In this document: in pieces, positions 17,180-26,221 of the stretch
How positions within the stretch are numbered: position 1 is the stretch's first letter
Layout: each line of letters opens with the position of its first letter
From: Phycisphaerales bacterium
GTDB lineage: Bacteria; Planctomycetota; Phycisphaerae; Phycisphaerales; UBA1924
NCBI GenBank assembly: GCA_905339235.1
Contig: CAJPFG010000025.1
Span: 90,315 to 154,314 of the forward strand
Length of the DNA: 64,000 nucleotides
Direction of reading: 5' to 3'
The notes under the pieces: generated by a model
What the model was told of the DNA's origin: nothing
The model's database searches: none
The model's input: only the letters and a program-made list of their open reading frames with translations
Translations under genes and position numbers: made by a program

Positions 17180-17270
17180 CGCTCGGCCGATCGGCGGCCG
17201 TTGGGAACTGTGCGATGGGCTAAACGCCGAGCCCTGAGGGCCCGGACCGTGTATCGCTCTGCATTCCTCC

Positions 17271-18380
17271 TCACTTCTTTTCTGCCGCCCTCTTCCGCAC
17301 GATGGTGTACGTCGCGAACAGGTCGGCCTCCAGTTCCATGGGCTTTTCGCCCTGGTCCCATTCCAGGGCCTTACCCACCGCCCGGATGGCCTCGTCGTCG
17401 TCCTTGTCGAAAACGATGATCTCGAACCCCGCCGCGTCGAGCACCTCGCGCGGGAAGGGGCAGCGTCCGTCGGCCCAGGGGATCCACGCCTCCGGCTCAC
17501 TTTTCTGAGCGGGGCAGATGTTGTAGATCATGAACAGCCCGCCGGGCTTGAGAGCCGCGGCCGTCTTTCGCACGAACTCCTCGTTGCTCACTCCCAGGTC
17601 CACGAGCATCCGCTTGTCCACCGGCTTCTCGGGGTTGATGTACCCGTTCTTGAGTGTGTTCTTGCTCAGGATGACGTCAAAGCCCCCGCCGACCTCGGCC
17701 GCGACCTTGGGGTCGGCGGGCCAGCGGCCGTGCACGAGCGTGACTTTGCCGTCGGGGAGGGTCTCGTTGGCCAGGGGCAGGCCGGGCACCACGCCGGTAT
17801 CGCCGGTGCCCTCATAGAGAGCGCGGAGGAAGGGATCCACATCCACGCCCACGCAGTCCATGCCGATGCTCGCGAACAGACGCAGATGTCCGATGGTGCC
17901 GTAGCCGAAGTCCAGCAGCCGCTTGCCGCGCAGGGGCGTCTCGCCCCCGCCCAGGTGCTCGCAGAGCAGGTCAACCGCGCGGGTGTAGGCCAGGGGCGAG
18001 CCGTACTTGGTGTAGAAGTAGTCCTTTTCCGTGAAGACCCGCTTCTCGAAGCCGGGCTTCTTCTCTTCGGGCAAGGCCGCGTACTCCTCGGCAGTGAGCA
18101 CCTCGCGCGGCTCCTTGCGGAACCACAACTCGCGGTCGCCGTGCATGGGCAGGTAGGACGTGCCGATCAGGAATCGCTGGGAGTCGAGGTTTTTGACCGA
18201 GCCGATGAGCCGCGCGGCCTCCGCACGCAAGACCTCGACGGTGCTGGGCGCGTAGGGGTCGGGCTCGGGGGTGGTGGGTGGGGGCGCAGTCGGCGGGGTC
18301 GTGGGTGTGGGGAATGGCTGGAAGGCCAGTACACTGCCGTGCAGCGCGGCCAGGGCCGCCGCGAAGATCGCTCGATTCAT
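17271..18380 (-). CDS. SAM-dependent methyltransferase-like protein with a signal peptide
   Basis: A 369-residue protein. The start at 18380 has GGAG about 5 bp upstream and gives a signal peptide (MNRAIFAAALAALHGSVLA), then a Pro/Thr-rich linker. From about residue 150 the sequence is a class I methyltransferase fold: 'LLDFGYGTIGHLRLFASIG' (motif I), 'CVGVDVDPF' (acidic end of strand 2), 'FDVILSKNTLKNG' (motif II) and 'ALKPGGLFMIYNI'. The glycine-rich loop is DFGYG rather than DxGxG. An exported SAM enzyme is biochemically odd because SAM is cytoplasmic. It could be a former enzyme used as a scaffold, or the leader could be misread. Confidence 0.75.
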   Translation of the reverse strand: MNRAIFAAALAALHGSVLAFQPFPTPTTPPTAPPPTTPEPDPYAPSTVEVLRAEAARLIGSVKNLDSQRFLIGTSYLPMHGDRELWFRKEPREVLTAEEYAALPEEKKPGFEKRVFTEKDYFYTKYGSPLAYTRAVDLLCEHLGGGETPLRGKRLLDFGYGTIGHLRLFASIGMDCVGVDVDPFLRALYEGTGDTGVVPGLPLANETLPDGKVTLVHGRWPADPKVAAEVGGGFDVILSKNTLKNGYINPEKPVDKRMLVDLGVSNEEFVRKTAAALKPGGLFMIYNICPAQKSEPEAWIPWADGRCPFPREVLDAAGFEIIVFDKDDDEAIRAVGKALEWDQGEKPMELEADLFATYTIVRKRAAEKK

Positions 18381-18540
18381 GTGGTGCTCCAGGATGCCCG
18401 CCGAGAACGAGGATGATATGAAGGGACGCTCCCGTCGCATGCGGGCGTGGGCGTGGGGGTTCGTGAAACCCGGCGCCCGTGCGATCCCAATGAACCGGAG
18501 GCACACATCCGGCACGCCGGTGTAGACTTTGGCCTTCTCC

Positions 18541-19149
18541 ATGAGCGAACCGTCCCATGCCAAACCCGCCCCGATACCCCCGACGCGCCCGGGCGACATC
18601 GGCACGGATCGCCCGCCGGTTTGGCCCGCGCCGCTTGCGGTGATCTGCATCGTGTTCGCGACGCTGGCGCTGTTCGGATCGTGCGTGAACATGCTCTCGC
18701 CCCTCGCGAAGGACTTCGTGGAAGGGTTCATGCCCCCGGGGTCGTCTCCCTTCGAGGTGTTGACGCAGAATCCGTGGCTCTGGTACGGGTACCAGGGCCT
18801 GTACGGGCTGTGCGCGATCGTGCTGCTGGCCGCGGCTGTCATGCTGCTCCGGCGCCGGGCCCTCTGCGCGCCGGTGTTCATCGCGTGGGCGCTGCTTCGG
18901 ATTCCCACGTCGTGCCTGGGGGTCTTCTACACCTACGTGGCCCAGCGGGCGCAGGTGGAGGCGATGAAGAAGAACCCGCAGGGCCCGCCGGTGGCCGCGG
19001 CGGCGGCGTCGCTGGCCACGGACCTCCTCTCCAACGCGGTGCTGGTGGGGATCGGGGTGTGGTGGCTGGCGCAGGTGGCGTTCGTGCTGTGGTGGTTCTC
19101 GCGACGCAAGGTGAAGGCGGACCTGGCCCGGTGGTTCCAACACGCGTGA
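18541..19149 (+). CDS. Four-helix membrane protein, unknown function
   Basis: A 202-residue protein with a Pro-rich cytoplasmic N-terminus and about four hydrophobic helices (near 30-50, 85-105, 112-135 and 165-185). No motif is recognised. The ATG at 18541 has no ribosome site; TAGACT lies 12 bp upstream, a -10-like hexamer implying a very short leader. It is followed after 3 bp by the zinc-ribbon membrane protein gene, with which it surely forms an operon. Confidence 0.7.
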   Translation: MSEPSHAKPAPIPPTRPGDIGTDRPPVWPAPLAVICIVFATLALFGSCVNMLSPLAKDFVEGFMPPGSSPFEVLTQNPWLWYGYQGLYGLCAIVLLAAAVMLLRRRALCAPVFIAWALLRIPTSCLGVFYTYVAQRAQVEAMKKNPQGPPVAAAAASLATDLLSNAVLVGIGVWWLAQVAFVLWWFSRRKVKADLARWFQHA

Positions 19150-19152
19150 CGC

Positions 19153-20574
19153 ATGCGCTGCAAGACCTGCGACTACACCCTCTGGAATCTCAAGGCCCGC
19201 GAGTGCCCGGAGTGCGGCTCGCCCTTCAGACCCTCGGACTTCGAGTTCACGCTCAACTCGGTGCGATTTTGCTGCCCACACTGCGGCCAGGACTATTACG
19301 GAACGGGCGAGAAGGGGCACCTGATCCCGGATCGGTTCCCCTGCGTCTCCTGCGGGCAGTTCATCGAGATGGACCAGTGCGTGCTCCTGCCTACCGAGGG
19401 CGTGGCCGACGAGCAGACCAAGGTCGATGAGATGCCCTGGTTCGAGCGCTCGCGACGCGGGATCTTCGCGTCGTGGTTCGCGACCATCGGACGAGCCATG
19501 GTGGCCCCCCACCGCCTGATGGACTCCATCCCCCAAGGTTCGCCCTCGGGCTTCCTGTTCGGGTCGCTCACCACGTCGATCCTCTACGGTGTATCCGCGG
19601 TCCCGGTCTTCATTGTGATCATGGCGATCGGCGCCGGGGTCGGCGGTAACGCCACACGGGTGGTCGCCGGCATGGCCGGGGGCCTGGGCGGGACGCTGCT
19701 GGGCATACTCGTGGGGACCTTCGTCTTCATGGCGCTGTGGATCGGCTCGGCCCACGTGGTGCTGAACATCACCGGCGGCACGCCCCACCCCATCCGGCGG
19801 ACCTCGCAGGCCATCGGCTATTCCGCGGGCGCCAACGTCCTCTCGGCCATCCCCTGCGTGACGTTTTACTTCTTCTGGCTGTGGTGGATCTGGTGGGCGG
19901 TCGCGGCGATCATCATGCTCGCGCGGGCACAAAAGGTCAGCGGCGGCCGCGCCACCCTCGCGGTGCTCGCCTTCCCCTTGCTGTTGTTCCTGGGCGCGGG
20001 CTCGCTCGTGGCGGTGGCGATGTACGGCGCCATGTCCGCTGCGGGATCGGGGATGTACTACCCCTCCACCTCCGCCGCGACATACAAGGCGCCCGACGCC
20101 GCGGCGCAGAGCCTGGCTCGGGGCCTGACGGGCTTCGCGGCCACGAACAACGGCGTGTGGCCGGAGGATCCTTATGAGATGGTGGATGCGCTCCTGGTGG
20201 CGGAGGAGGACTTCAGCCCCCTGACGTTTACGCCTCGGATCTCGGCGGCGGGGTTCCTTCCCCCGGGCCGCAAGTTCGTGGCCCGCCGCGTGGGCGATCA
20301 CGTCTTCACGTACTACGGCCTGGACTCCAAGTCGTCGGACCCCGGCCTGTGGCTGATCATCCAGTCGCCCGCGCCCAACAGCCCGATCCCGACGGCCCCC
20401 AGCCTGCGAATCGTCGGCCTGCTGGACGGGACGACCCTGTCGTTCGCGCCCGGCGAGGAGTTCGACGCGGCCCTGGCGGCGCAGAACGAACGGCGAGCCA
20501 AGGCCAGCCTGCCGCCGTTGATCGATCCCGCGAAGGTGACAACGGAATCGCCGCTGACGGCGGAGTCCCCGTGA
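19153..20574 (+). CDS. Zinc-ribbon membrane protein (YIP1-like)
   Basis: A 473-residue protein. The N-terminus has two zinc ribbons: 'CKTCDYTLWNLKARECPECG' and then CPHCG with CVSCG. After a linker come five or six hydrophobic helices (about 125-300) arranged like YIP1-domain membrane proteins, including 'LWIGSAHVVLNITGG'. The last about 150 residues form a soluble domain with Pro/Ala-rich ends. Zinc ribbons fused to membrane domains are frequent in planctomycetes, with no established role. It starts 3 bp after the upstream membrane gene. Confidence 0.75.
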   Translation: MRCKTCDYTLWNLKARECPECGSPFRPSDFEFTLNSVRFCCPHCGQDYYGTGEKGHLIPDRFPCVSCGQFIEMDQCVLLPTEGVADEQTKVDEMPWFERSRRGIFASWFATIGRAMVAPHRLMDSIPQGSPSGFLFGSLTTSILYGVSAVPVFIVIMAIGAGVGGNATRVVAGMAGGLGGTLLGILVGTFVFMALWIGSAHVVLNITGGTPHPIRRTSQAIGYSAGANVLSAIPCVTFYFFWLWWIWWAVAAIIMLARAQKVSGGRATLAVLAFPLLLFLGAGSLVAVAMYGAMSAAGSGMYYPSTSAATYKAPDAAAQSLARGLTGFAATNNGVWPEDPYEMVDALLVAEEDFSPLTFTPRISAAGFLPPGRKFVARRVGDHVFTYYGLDSKSSDPGLWLIIQSPAPNSPIPTAPSLRIVGLLDGTTLSFAPGEEFDAALAAQNERRAKASLPPLIDPAKVTTESPLTAESP

Positions 20575-20589
20575 CTTTCGCCCCGCGCC

Positions 20590-21102
20590 TCAACTCGGGT
20601 CCGTTGATCCCCTCGCCCCGCACTCCGGGCATTTGGCCCGCCGCGGAAGGCCGATCAGGTCGTATCCGCAGGCGCAGGTGTTCTGCCGCCGGCGCGTGCG
20701 CGGGTGCGCAATCCATGAATACACGGTCGGCGCGGCCAACGCGAAGAGCGGAATCCACAGAGGGAGTTGCGCGCTCGTAGCCGCCCGCGTGCTGTGCAAC
20801 GTGGGCCAGAGGCTTGGCCGATGCCAGCCGCGAATGCGCGAGACCCGTAACTCGGGCGGCAGGATCGTGACCCCGAAGCCTCCGAAGTCCGGTCGGAAGT
20901 AGATGATGCTTCCGGACCGGATGCAAAGCACATCGAATTCGTTTCCGACGTCGCATCCTCCGCTATCGAAGCGGATCTGGTGGTTGAACCCCGCTTCCCA
21001 TTGAAAACTCAACAACAACCCCGCCGCGAGCGGTACGGAGAGGGCCGCTCCCGCCCAGCGGGCTGAGGCCGCGACCAAAGATCTCTTCGGCCACCAAGGC
21101 AT
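20590..21102 (-). CDS. Small membrane protein with C-terminal zinc ribbon
   Basis: A 170-residue protein with a hydrophobic helix near residues 12-33, an extracytoplasmic beta-rich stretch, a second helix near 112-130, then a cytoplasmic zinc ribbon 'CACGYDLIGLPRRAKCPECG'. The CxCGYDLxGxxxxxCPECG pattern is very common in planctomycete membrane proteins. Function unknown. It converges on the previous gene (stop-to-stop 15 bp) and is divergent from the hydrolase gene (81 bp). Confidence 0.7.
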   Translation of the reverse strand: MPWWPKRSLVAASARWAGAALSVPLAAGLLLSFQWEAGFNHQIRFDSGGCDVGNEFDVLCIRSGSIIYFRPDFGGFGVTILPPELRVSRIRGWHRPSLWPTLHSTRAATSAQLPLWIPLFALAAPTVYSWIAHPRTRRRQNTCACGYDLIGLPRRAKCPECGARGSTDPS

Positions 21103-21183
21103 CGCGAATACCTACGGCGGATCGCTCGCCCCGGTGCGAAGAGATCGCAGGAACTCTGAATACTGTCGCATCAGGAGAACGCC

Positions 21184-22347
21184 ATGGTCCGCACCGCCGC
21201 ACTGATCCTCACATTGCTGCTCTCGTACACCAGCCTGGCGCGGTCTCAACCCCCTGCGCCCCCCGACGTGGTTCGCTCCTTCACCGCCAAGGACGCCCGC
21301 ACCGTGCGGTTCCTTCTCCTGACGCCGCCCAACTTTGATGCGATCAAGGCCTTCCCCGTGTTGCTGACCTTTCCGCCGGGCAAGGGCGACGAGGCCATGG
21401 TGCGGTCGGCGGTGGACGAGTACTGGCGGCCCGCGGCGGCGCGGCGGGGGTGGGTCATCGCCAGCCCCATCGCGCCCGAGGGTTCGTCGTGGCAGAAGGA
21501 ACTTTCCCTCGCCTGCGAACTGCTCGACCACCTCGCCACGATCGTCAAGCCCGAGAACGGGCTGATCCACGTGGCCGGAGTGAGCAACGGCGGGCTGGCC
21601 GCGTTCTCGCTGGCCATCGACCAGCCCGGCCGATTCGCCTCGCTGGTGGTGCTGCCCGGCGCACCCGCCAGCCCCGCGGAGTTCGAGCGGCTGGACCGCC
21701 TCAAGACCGTCCCGGTCACGATGTTCGTGGGTGAGAACGATTCGGAGTTCTGGCTGCCCCAGGCGCGTTCCGCGGCCGCGCGGCTCAAGGACCTGGACCT
21801 GGAGTGCGATTTGTTCGAGCAGTCCGGACAGGGGCACCGGCTGAAGATCGACTCGGCGATTCTGTTCGACGCCCTGGACGCCCGCCGCCCCGCCGCCCGC
21901 GCCACCCGGCTGGCCCGGGAGGGCGCGATGAAGGCCGTCGCGGCCGTGCTCGACGATTTTCATGACGCGGCTTCCAAGGCCGACGAGGTCCGTTACTTCG
22001 AGCACTTCGCGAAGGACGCGATCTTCCTGGGGACTGACCCCACCGAGCGGTGGAATCTCGAGCAGTTCCGCGCCTTCGCCGTTCCGTACTTCCAGAAGGG
22101 AACCGGCTGGACCTACGCGCCCTCCTCGCGCCATGTGACGGTCTCCACCGACGGCGCCACGGCGTGGTTCGACGAGATGCTCGACAACAGCAAGTACGGC
22201 GCCTGCCGCGGGTCGGGCGTGCTCGTGCGGGCCGAAGGGACCTGGAGGGTCGCGCAGTACAACCTCTCCAAGCCGCTCTACAACGATTTGCTGGACGAAC
22301 TGCTCCCGCGCGTGCGTGAGTTTGAGCGCACGCCGATCACCAAGTAG
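21184..22347 (+). CDS. Secreted alpha/beta hydrolase fused to a SnoaL/NTF2-like domain
   Basis: A 387-residue exported protein (signal 'MVRTAALILTLLLSYTSLARS'), with AGGAG 6 bp before the ATG. Residues 25-235 are an alpha/beta hydrolase: nucleophile elbow 'GVSNGG', an acid candidate in 'FVGENDSEFW', and a His in 'SGQGHRLK', like PHB-depolymerase/esterase-type phospholipase proteins. Residues about 245-380 are SnoaL-like ('YFEHFAKDAIFLGTDPTERW', 'FDEMLDNSKYGACRGSG'). The latter fold usually binds small ligands or acts on them. Ester or peptide cleavage is likely; substrate unknown. Confidence 0.8.
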   Translation: MVRTAALILTLLLSYTSLARSQPPAPPDVVRSFTAKDARTVRFLLLTPPNFDAIKAFPVLLTFPPGKGDEAMVRSAVDEYWRPAAARRGWVIASPIAPEGSSWQKELSLACELLDHLATIVKPENGLIHVAGVSNGGLAAFSLAIDQPGRFASLVVLPGAPASPAEFERLDRLKTVPVTMFVGENDSEFWLPQARSAAARLKDLDLECDLFEQSGQGHRLKIDSAILFDALDARRPAARATRLAREGAMKAVAAVLDDFHDAASKADEVRYFEHFAKDAIFLGTDPTERWNLEQFRAFAVPYFQKGTGWTYAPSSRHVTVSTDGATAWFDEMLDNSKYGACRGSGVLVRAEGTWRVAQYNLSKPLYNDLLDELLPRVREFERTPITK

Positions 22348-22774
22348 AGAGCGGCTTTCGCGCGTTGATCGATCAGTCGTACAGGCCGCTGACCGGCGGG
22401 GGATCCACACGCGTCAGCGGGATGCTACCGGCGCCGTTTTGGATGGCGCGGGTTAGACCCAGAAAAACCGCACAGCGCCGGACGCCGGCCTGGACTCACG
22501 CCGTAGTCGTTGCGGCCGCTCCGCGCCGACAAACGACGGGGTTGACGAACGTATCCGAGGTTGAGAACAGGTGCATGTTGCGGTGCGCCTTGGCCGGACA
22601 TTCTGAACTCACACCGGACGAACACACTCTTCTGCCAGTTGGGAACACGAGCCCGATCCGGGTTCGTGGGCCGGGCCGCTCACGCCGGCTCTTCGCCGAG
22701 CCCATCGCCGCAACCCGTTTGTGCTCCGGCGCTTGGCGTCGATCCCGGCTGGTTGTTAGGAATACACTCGGTTG
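22348..22774. other. 427-bp intergenic region with a hairpin
   Basis: No gene I can support. The notable element is a 10-bp hairpin at 22646-22668 (CACGAGCCCG / CGGGTTCGTG, one wobble, 3-nt loop). TACACT (22763-22768) lies 6 bp before the radical SAM start and is a likely -10. Small frames here lack start signals. Confidence 0.5.
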
Positions 22775-23890
22775 ATGCCCGACCCCGACCACACCTACCG
22801 GGATGCTCTTCCCGATGGACCCGTTCGCGGACGCGGGGCGGGGATCAACCCGGGCAATCGATTCGAGGACATCCGCCTGCACGTGCTGGGTGAGCACCTC
22901 GACCAGCGTCGGATTGAGGCCCCCGAAGGCGAGCAGTCCCGGACCCGCGTGATCCCCGACTCCACGCGCACGCTCATCAACCGCGTGGATTCTCCCGACC
23001 TTCCGTTCCACTGGACGGTGAACCCCTACCGCGGCTGTGAGCACGGGTGCATCTACTGCTATGCGCGTCCGGGGCACGAGTACCTCTCGATGTCGTGCGG
23101 GCTGGACTTCGAGACGGTGATCCTGGCCAAGCACGACGCCCCGGAACTGCTGCGGCGGGAACTCTCGCACACGTCCTGGCGCGGCGAGGCGATCATGTTC
23201 AGCGGGGTCACCGATCCCTACCAGCCCCTCGAACGCGAACTGCGGATCACGCGGCGTTGCCTGGAAGTATGCCACGAGGTGCGCCAACCGGTCTGGATGA
23301 TCACCAAGAACCACCTGATCACCCGCGACATCGACCTGCTGTCGGGCCTTTCGCGGGACGGGGCCGCCGCGGCGGCGGTCAGCCTCACCACCCTCGATCC
23401 GGCGCTGGCGGCGAAGATGGAGCCGCGGGCGAGCGGCCCTTCGGCACGCCTGCGCGCGATCCGCGAACTGGCCTCGGCGGGGATCCCCGTGACCGTGATG
23501 ACCGCGCCAATCATCCCGCGGATCAACGACCACGAGATCCCGGCGCTGCTGGCTGCCGCGGCCGAGGCGGGGGCGACCTCCGCCGGCTACGTGCTGCTCC
23601 GGCTGCCCCACCAGATCAAGGACTTGTTCCTCGACTGGCTCGCGCGGCACTTCCCCGACCGCGCCGCCCACGCGGAGTCGCTGATCCGCCAGACCCGAGG
23701 CGGTGAGTTGTACGAGCCGGGCTTCTTCACGCGCCAGCGCGGCGAAGGCCCGATGGCCGAGCAGATCCGGCGGGTGTTCGACCTCTTCGCGAAAAAGCAC
23801 GGGCTGGTCAAGGCTCGCCGCACGCTCAACAGCGCCGGCTTCCGAAGGCCCGACGCGACGCCGGGGCAGTTCTCGCTCTTCGATTTCTGA
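22775..23890 (+). CDS. PA0069-type radical SAM protein
   Basis: A 371-residue enzyme with 'GCEHGCIYCYARPGHEY' (cluster Cys 88, 92 and 95), the CxxxCxYC motif that binds the 4Fe-4S/SAM pair. The run 'CYARPGHEYL' is typical of the PA0069 family, related to spore photoproduct lyase (SplB). 'FSGVTDPYQPLERELRITRR' and 'ITKNHLITRDIDLL' are further family markers. The function of the family is not established. The ATG at 22775 is preferred to a TTG one codon earlier. No ribosome site is seen; TACACT lies 6 bp upstream. Confidence 0.9.
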   Translation: MPDPDHTYRDALPDGPVRGRGAGINPGNRFEDIRLHVLGEHLDQRRIEAPEGEQSRTRVIPDSTRTLINRVDSPDLPFHWTVNPYRGCEHGCIYCYARPGHEYLSMSCGLDFETVILAKHDAPELLRRELSHTSWRGEAIMFSGVTDPYQPLERELRITRRCLEVCHEVRQPVWMITKNHLITRDIDLLSGLSRDGAAAAAVSLTTLDPALAAKMEPRASGPSARLRAIRELASAGIPVTVMTAPIIPRINDHEIPALLAAAAEAGATSAGYVLLRLPHQIKDLFLDWLARHFPDRAAHAESLIRQTRGGELYEPGFFTRQRGEGPMAEQIRRVFDLFAKKHGLVKARRTLNSAGFRRPDATPGQFSLFDF

Positions 23891-23935
23891 TGGGATCGGC
23901 CGGCGGCCGGCTTTTGGTATGCTCGCCGCCCAGCC

Positions 23936-26119
23936 ATGCCCCAACCTCACGCCAGCATCGATGCCGATCATCTGCTCCCCGACACGTGGACCGGGCCATC
24001 CGTGGATGTCCCCTATCTCTTGTCGGTGCTCCTGGCCTCGGGCGCGGTGCTGCTGGTGGGCGTGGTGTACCTGCTGGTGCTGCTGACGGCGCTCCTCGCG
24101 GTGCCCGGGGCGATCGTGCTCGCATGTGTGTTCAAAGCGCACCTCCACCCGTTCGTGATCCCCGCGGTGATCGCGGCGGGCGTCCTGATGCTGCCGCTGT
24201 TTCTGTCCGTGGCGTTCGGCCTGGCGAAGGCCGCCCTGCCGCCGGGCGGGGAGCGGGGCGAGGAGTACACGCTCAGCGCCAAGGAAGAGCCGGTGCTCTG
24301 GGCGACGGTCCAGCGGCTTTGCAGGCTGCTGGGTTCGCCCGTCCCCAAGCGGATCGTGGTGCTCGCGGAGCCCAATGCGTTCGCGAACACCGGCTCGATT
24401 CTCCGCGCGCTGCTGGGGTTTCCCAACATGGCCCTGGGCATCGGGATGCCGATCGTGGGGGCGATGACCGTGCGCGAGTTCCTGGGGATTCTGGCGCATG
24501 AGACGGGGCATCTCCGCCAGCGCGTGTCGGGGATCGTGGGGCTGGCCGCGGCGTCGATGCTTCGTCGCCTGGATTTCGCGGCGCACGGCGTGACCCAGCG
24601 GGAGTGGGACCTGGAGACCTTCGACGAGTACGCCGACACGCCGCTGCTGGAGATCGTGCTGGTTCGGCTGGGCCGGGCGGGCGCGGCGATCGCGCGGGGA
24701 ATCTGCCGCGCCCTGCTGGCCATCGCGCACGCGGCCTGGTCCTTCGCGCGCCGGCGGCAGGAGATCAACGCCGACGCGTACGAGGTCCGCCTGGCCGGGA
24801 GCGCCGCCTTCGAGTCGGCGTCGCGCACGATGCACGCGCTCGAACTCGCGTACTCCCGCTCTCTGGACGACTTGGAGCGGATGCTCAAGAAGTCCTGCGC
24901 GCCCGACGACGTTCCCGCGGTGACGCTGGACCACCTGCGCCTGATGGGCGCCGAGGGGCGGGCCATGGGCGACCGCAATCTCGCCTCGGGCGAGGCCGAC
25001 TGGCTTGATTCATACCCGGCGGAGCGCGAGCGCGTGCAGCGGGCTCGCGACGCGAAGGAGCCGGGGGTCATTTCGCTGGACGCGCCGGCGACGGTGCTCT
25101 TCCAGAACTTCCATCGTGCGTGCGAACGGGCCACCCACGCGCTGCTCGAAACAATCGTGGACAACCACGAAGCGAAACTGGAACGCCGGGTGTCTCGCGA
25201 GGAACTCCGGGAAGGCCTCGTGGAGCAACTGGAAGGGCGGCGGGCCCTGGCCGCGCTCCTGGGGTTCGAGCACCTGGCCTGGCGGCCGGTGCTGCCGGCG
25301 ATCCTCGAACTTTCCGAGCCCACCGATCCCAGGGCCACATTGGCGCGCCTTCGAACGGCACGCCGGGCGCGCCCCGGCCCCGCGACGCTGGCCGCGGCCG
25401 ATCGATTCCGCGACGCCAACGAACGCTGGATGGCCTGCCTGGCGGCCCGGCAGGCGTTCGAACTCGCCCCCTCGACCACGGTCGAGGTCCGGGGCATCGG
25501 CAAGGTCAGCCGCTGGACCGTCGTGTCGCATATCGACAAGGCCAGCGCCGACCTGGCTCAGGCGATGGACGCCGTGGACCCCCTCGTAGAGGCCGCCGAG
25601 GTCCGTGTCGCCTGCGCACTCCGCCTGCTGTGCGTCAAGGGCGCGGAGAAGATGCTCCCCGACGCCGCCAGGCACAAAGACCGCGTGCGCGAACTCCTCA
25701 AGCACGCCGGCGTCCTCCGCGAGGCCTTCCCCATCGTGCGACGACTGCGCGAGACCACCGCCACGTCCGCGGCCCTGGCCTCCGCCACGCACAACGAGAA
25801 ACTCCGCAAAAGCGCGTGGGAGCGGGCGCTCCCGCTCACCGTGGGAATGGGCGAGCACCTGGGCGAAATCCGCCGGCTGGGGCGCGAGGTTCCCGCGCCC
25901 GGACAGACGACCATCAAGGCCACGGGCGATTTCGGGGAGTGGCTGGCAGGGCCCCCTACGGGGCCCGAGGCGTTCTTCGCCGTGCACGACGCCGCGGAAG
26001 GACTCATGGACCGCTTCCGCCGCGCCCACGAGCAGAGCGTGGGCGAGTTGGCGCGGATCACGCTGGAGGTCGAGCGGGCGCTCGACGCCGCGGCGGCGGC
26101 GCGCCAGGGCACGTCGTGA
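23936..26119 (+). CDS. M48-family membrane metalloprotease
   Basis: A 727-residue protein with two or three hydrophobic helices (about 28-100), then an M48 peptidase domain. The zinc motif HETGH lies at about 188-192 ('LGILAHETGHL'), with a candidate third ligand in 'RRQEINADAYEV'. The rest is a long helical, Arg/Ala/Glu-rich region of about 430 residues, well beyond the usual 300-residue HtpX-type proteins. M48 proteases act on misfolded or lipoprotein substrates at the membrane. The ATG follows TATGCT by 12 bp, with no ribosome site. It is 45 bp after the radical SAM gene. Confidence 0.85.
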   Translation: MPQPHASIDADHLLPDTWTGPSVDVPYLLSVLLASGAVLLVGVVYLLVLLTALLAVPGAIVLACVFKAHLHPFVIPAVIAAGVLMLPLFLSVAFGLAKAALPPGGERGEEYTLSAKEEPVLWATVQRLCRLLGSPVPKRIVVLAEPNAFANTGSILRALLGFPNMALGIGMPIVGAMTVREFLGILAHETGHLRQRVSGIVGLAAASMLRRLDFAAHGVTQREWDLETFDEYADTPLLEIVLVRLGRAGAAIARGICRALLAIAHAAWSFARRRQEINADAYEVRLAGSAAFESASRTMHALELAYSRSLDDLERMLKKSCAPDDVPAVTLDHLRLMGAEGRAMGDRNLASGEADWLDSYPAERERVQRARDAKEPGVISLDAPATVLFQNFHRACERATHALLETIVDNHEAKLERRVSREELREGLVEQLEGRRALAALLGFEHLAWRPVLPAILELSEPTDPRATLARLRTARRARPGPATLAAADRFRDANERWMACLAARQAFELAPSTTVEVRGIGKVSRWTVVSHIDKASADLAQAMDAVDPLVEAAEVRVACALRLLCVKGAEKMLPDAARHKDRVRELLKHAGVLREAFPIVRRLRETTATSAALASATHNEKLRKSAWERALPLTVGMGEHLGEIRRLGREVPAPGQTTIKATGDFGEWLAGPPTGPEAFFAVHDAAEGLMDRFRRAHEQSVGELARITLEVERALDAAAAARQGTS

Positions 26120-26221
26120 GCGCGGACCGCGCCGCGCCCGCACGTTTTCGTGTGTGCATTCCGGGCCCGCGGTATCAGTATTTACGGTACACTGCGCGCC
26201 GACTCGATTGGGAGCCGCGCG

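Larger units (their letters stand above)
16875..17270. other. 396-bp intergenic region with a candidate small RNA
   Basis: This gap separates two minus-strand genes. The lower part is the leader of the helix-turn-helix gene. The middle (17064-17179) holds a dyad, a promoter-like pair, two hairpins and a T tract, described separately. The upper 90 bp hold no gene I can support. Confidence 0.6.

Noticed and set aside
22496..24934. 812-codon minus-strand frame
   Set aside because: It runs antisense through the radical SAM and M48 genes, both of which have clear catalytic motifs; its composition is Arg/Gly/His-rich noise.
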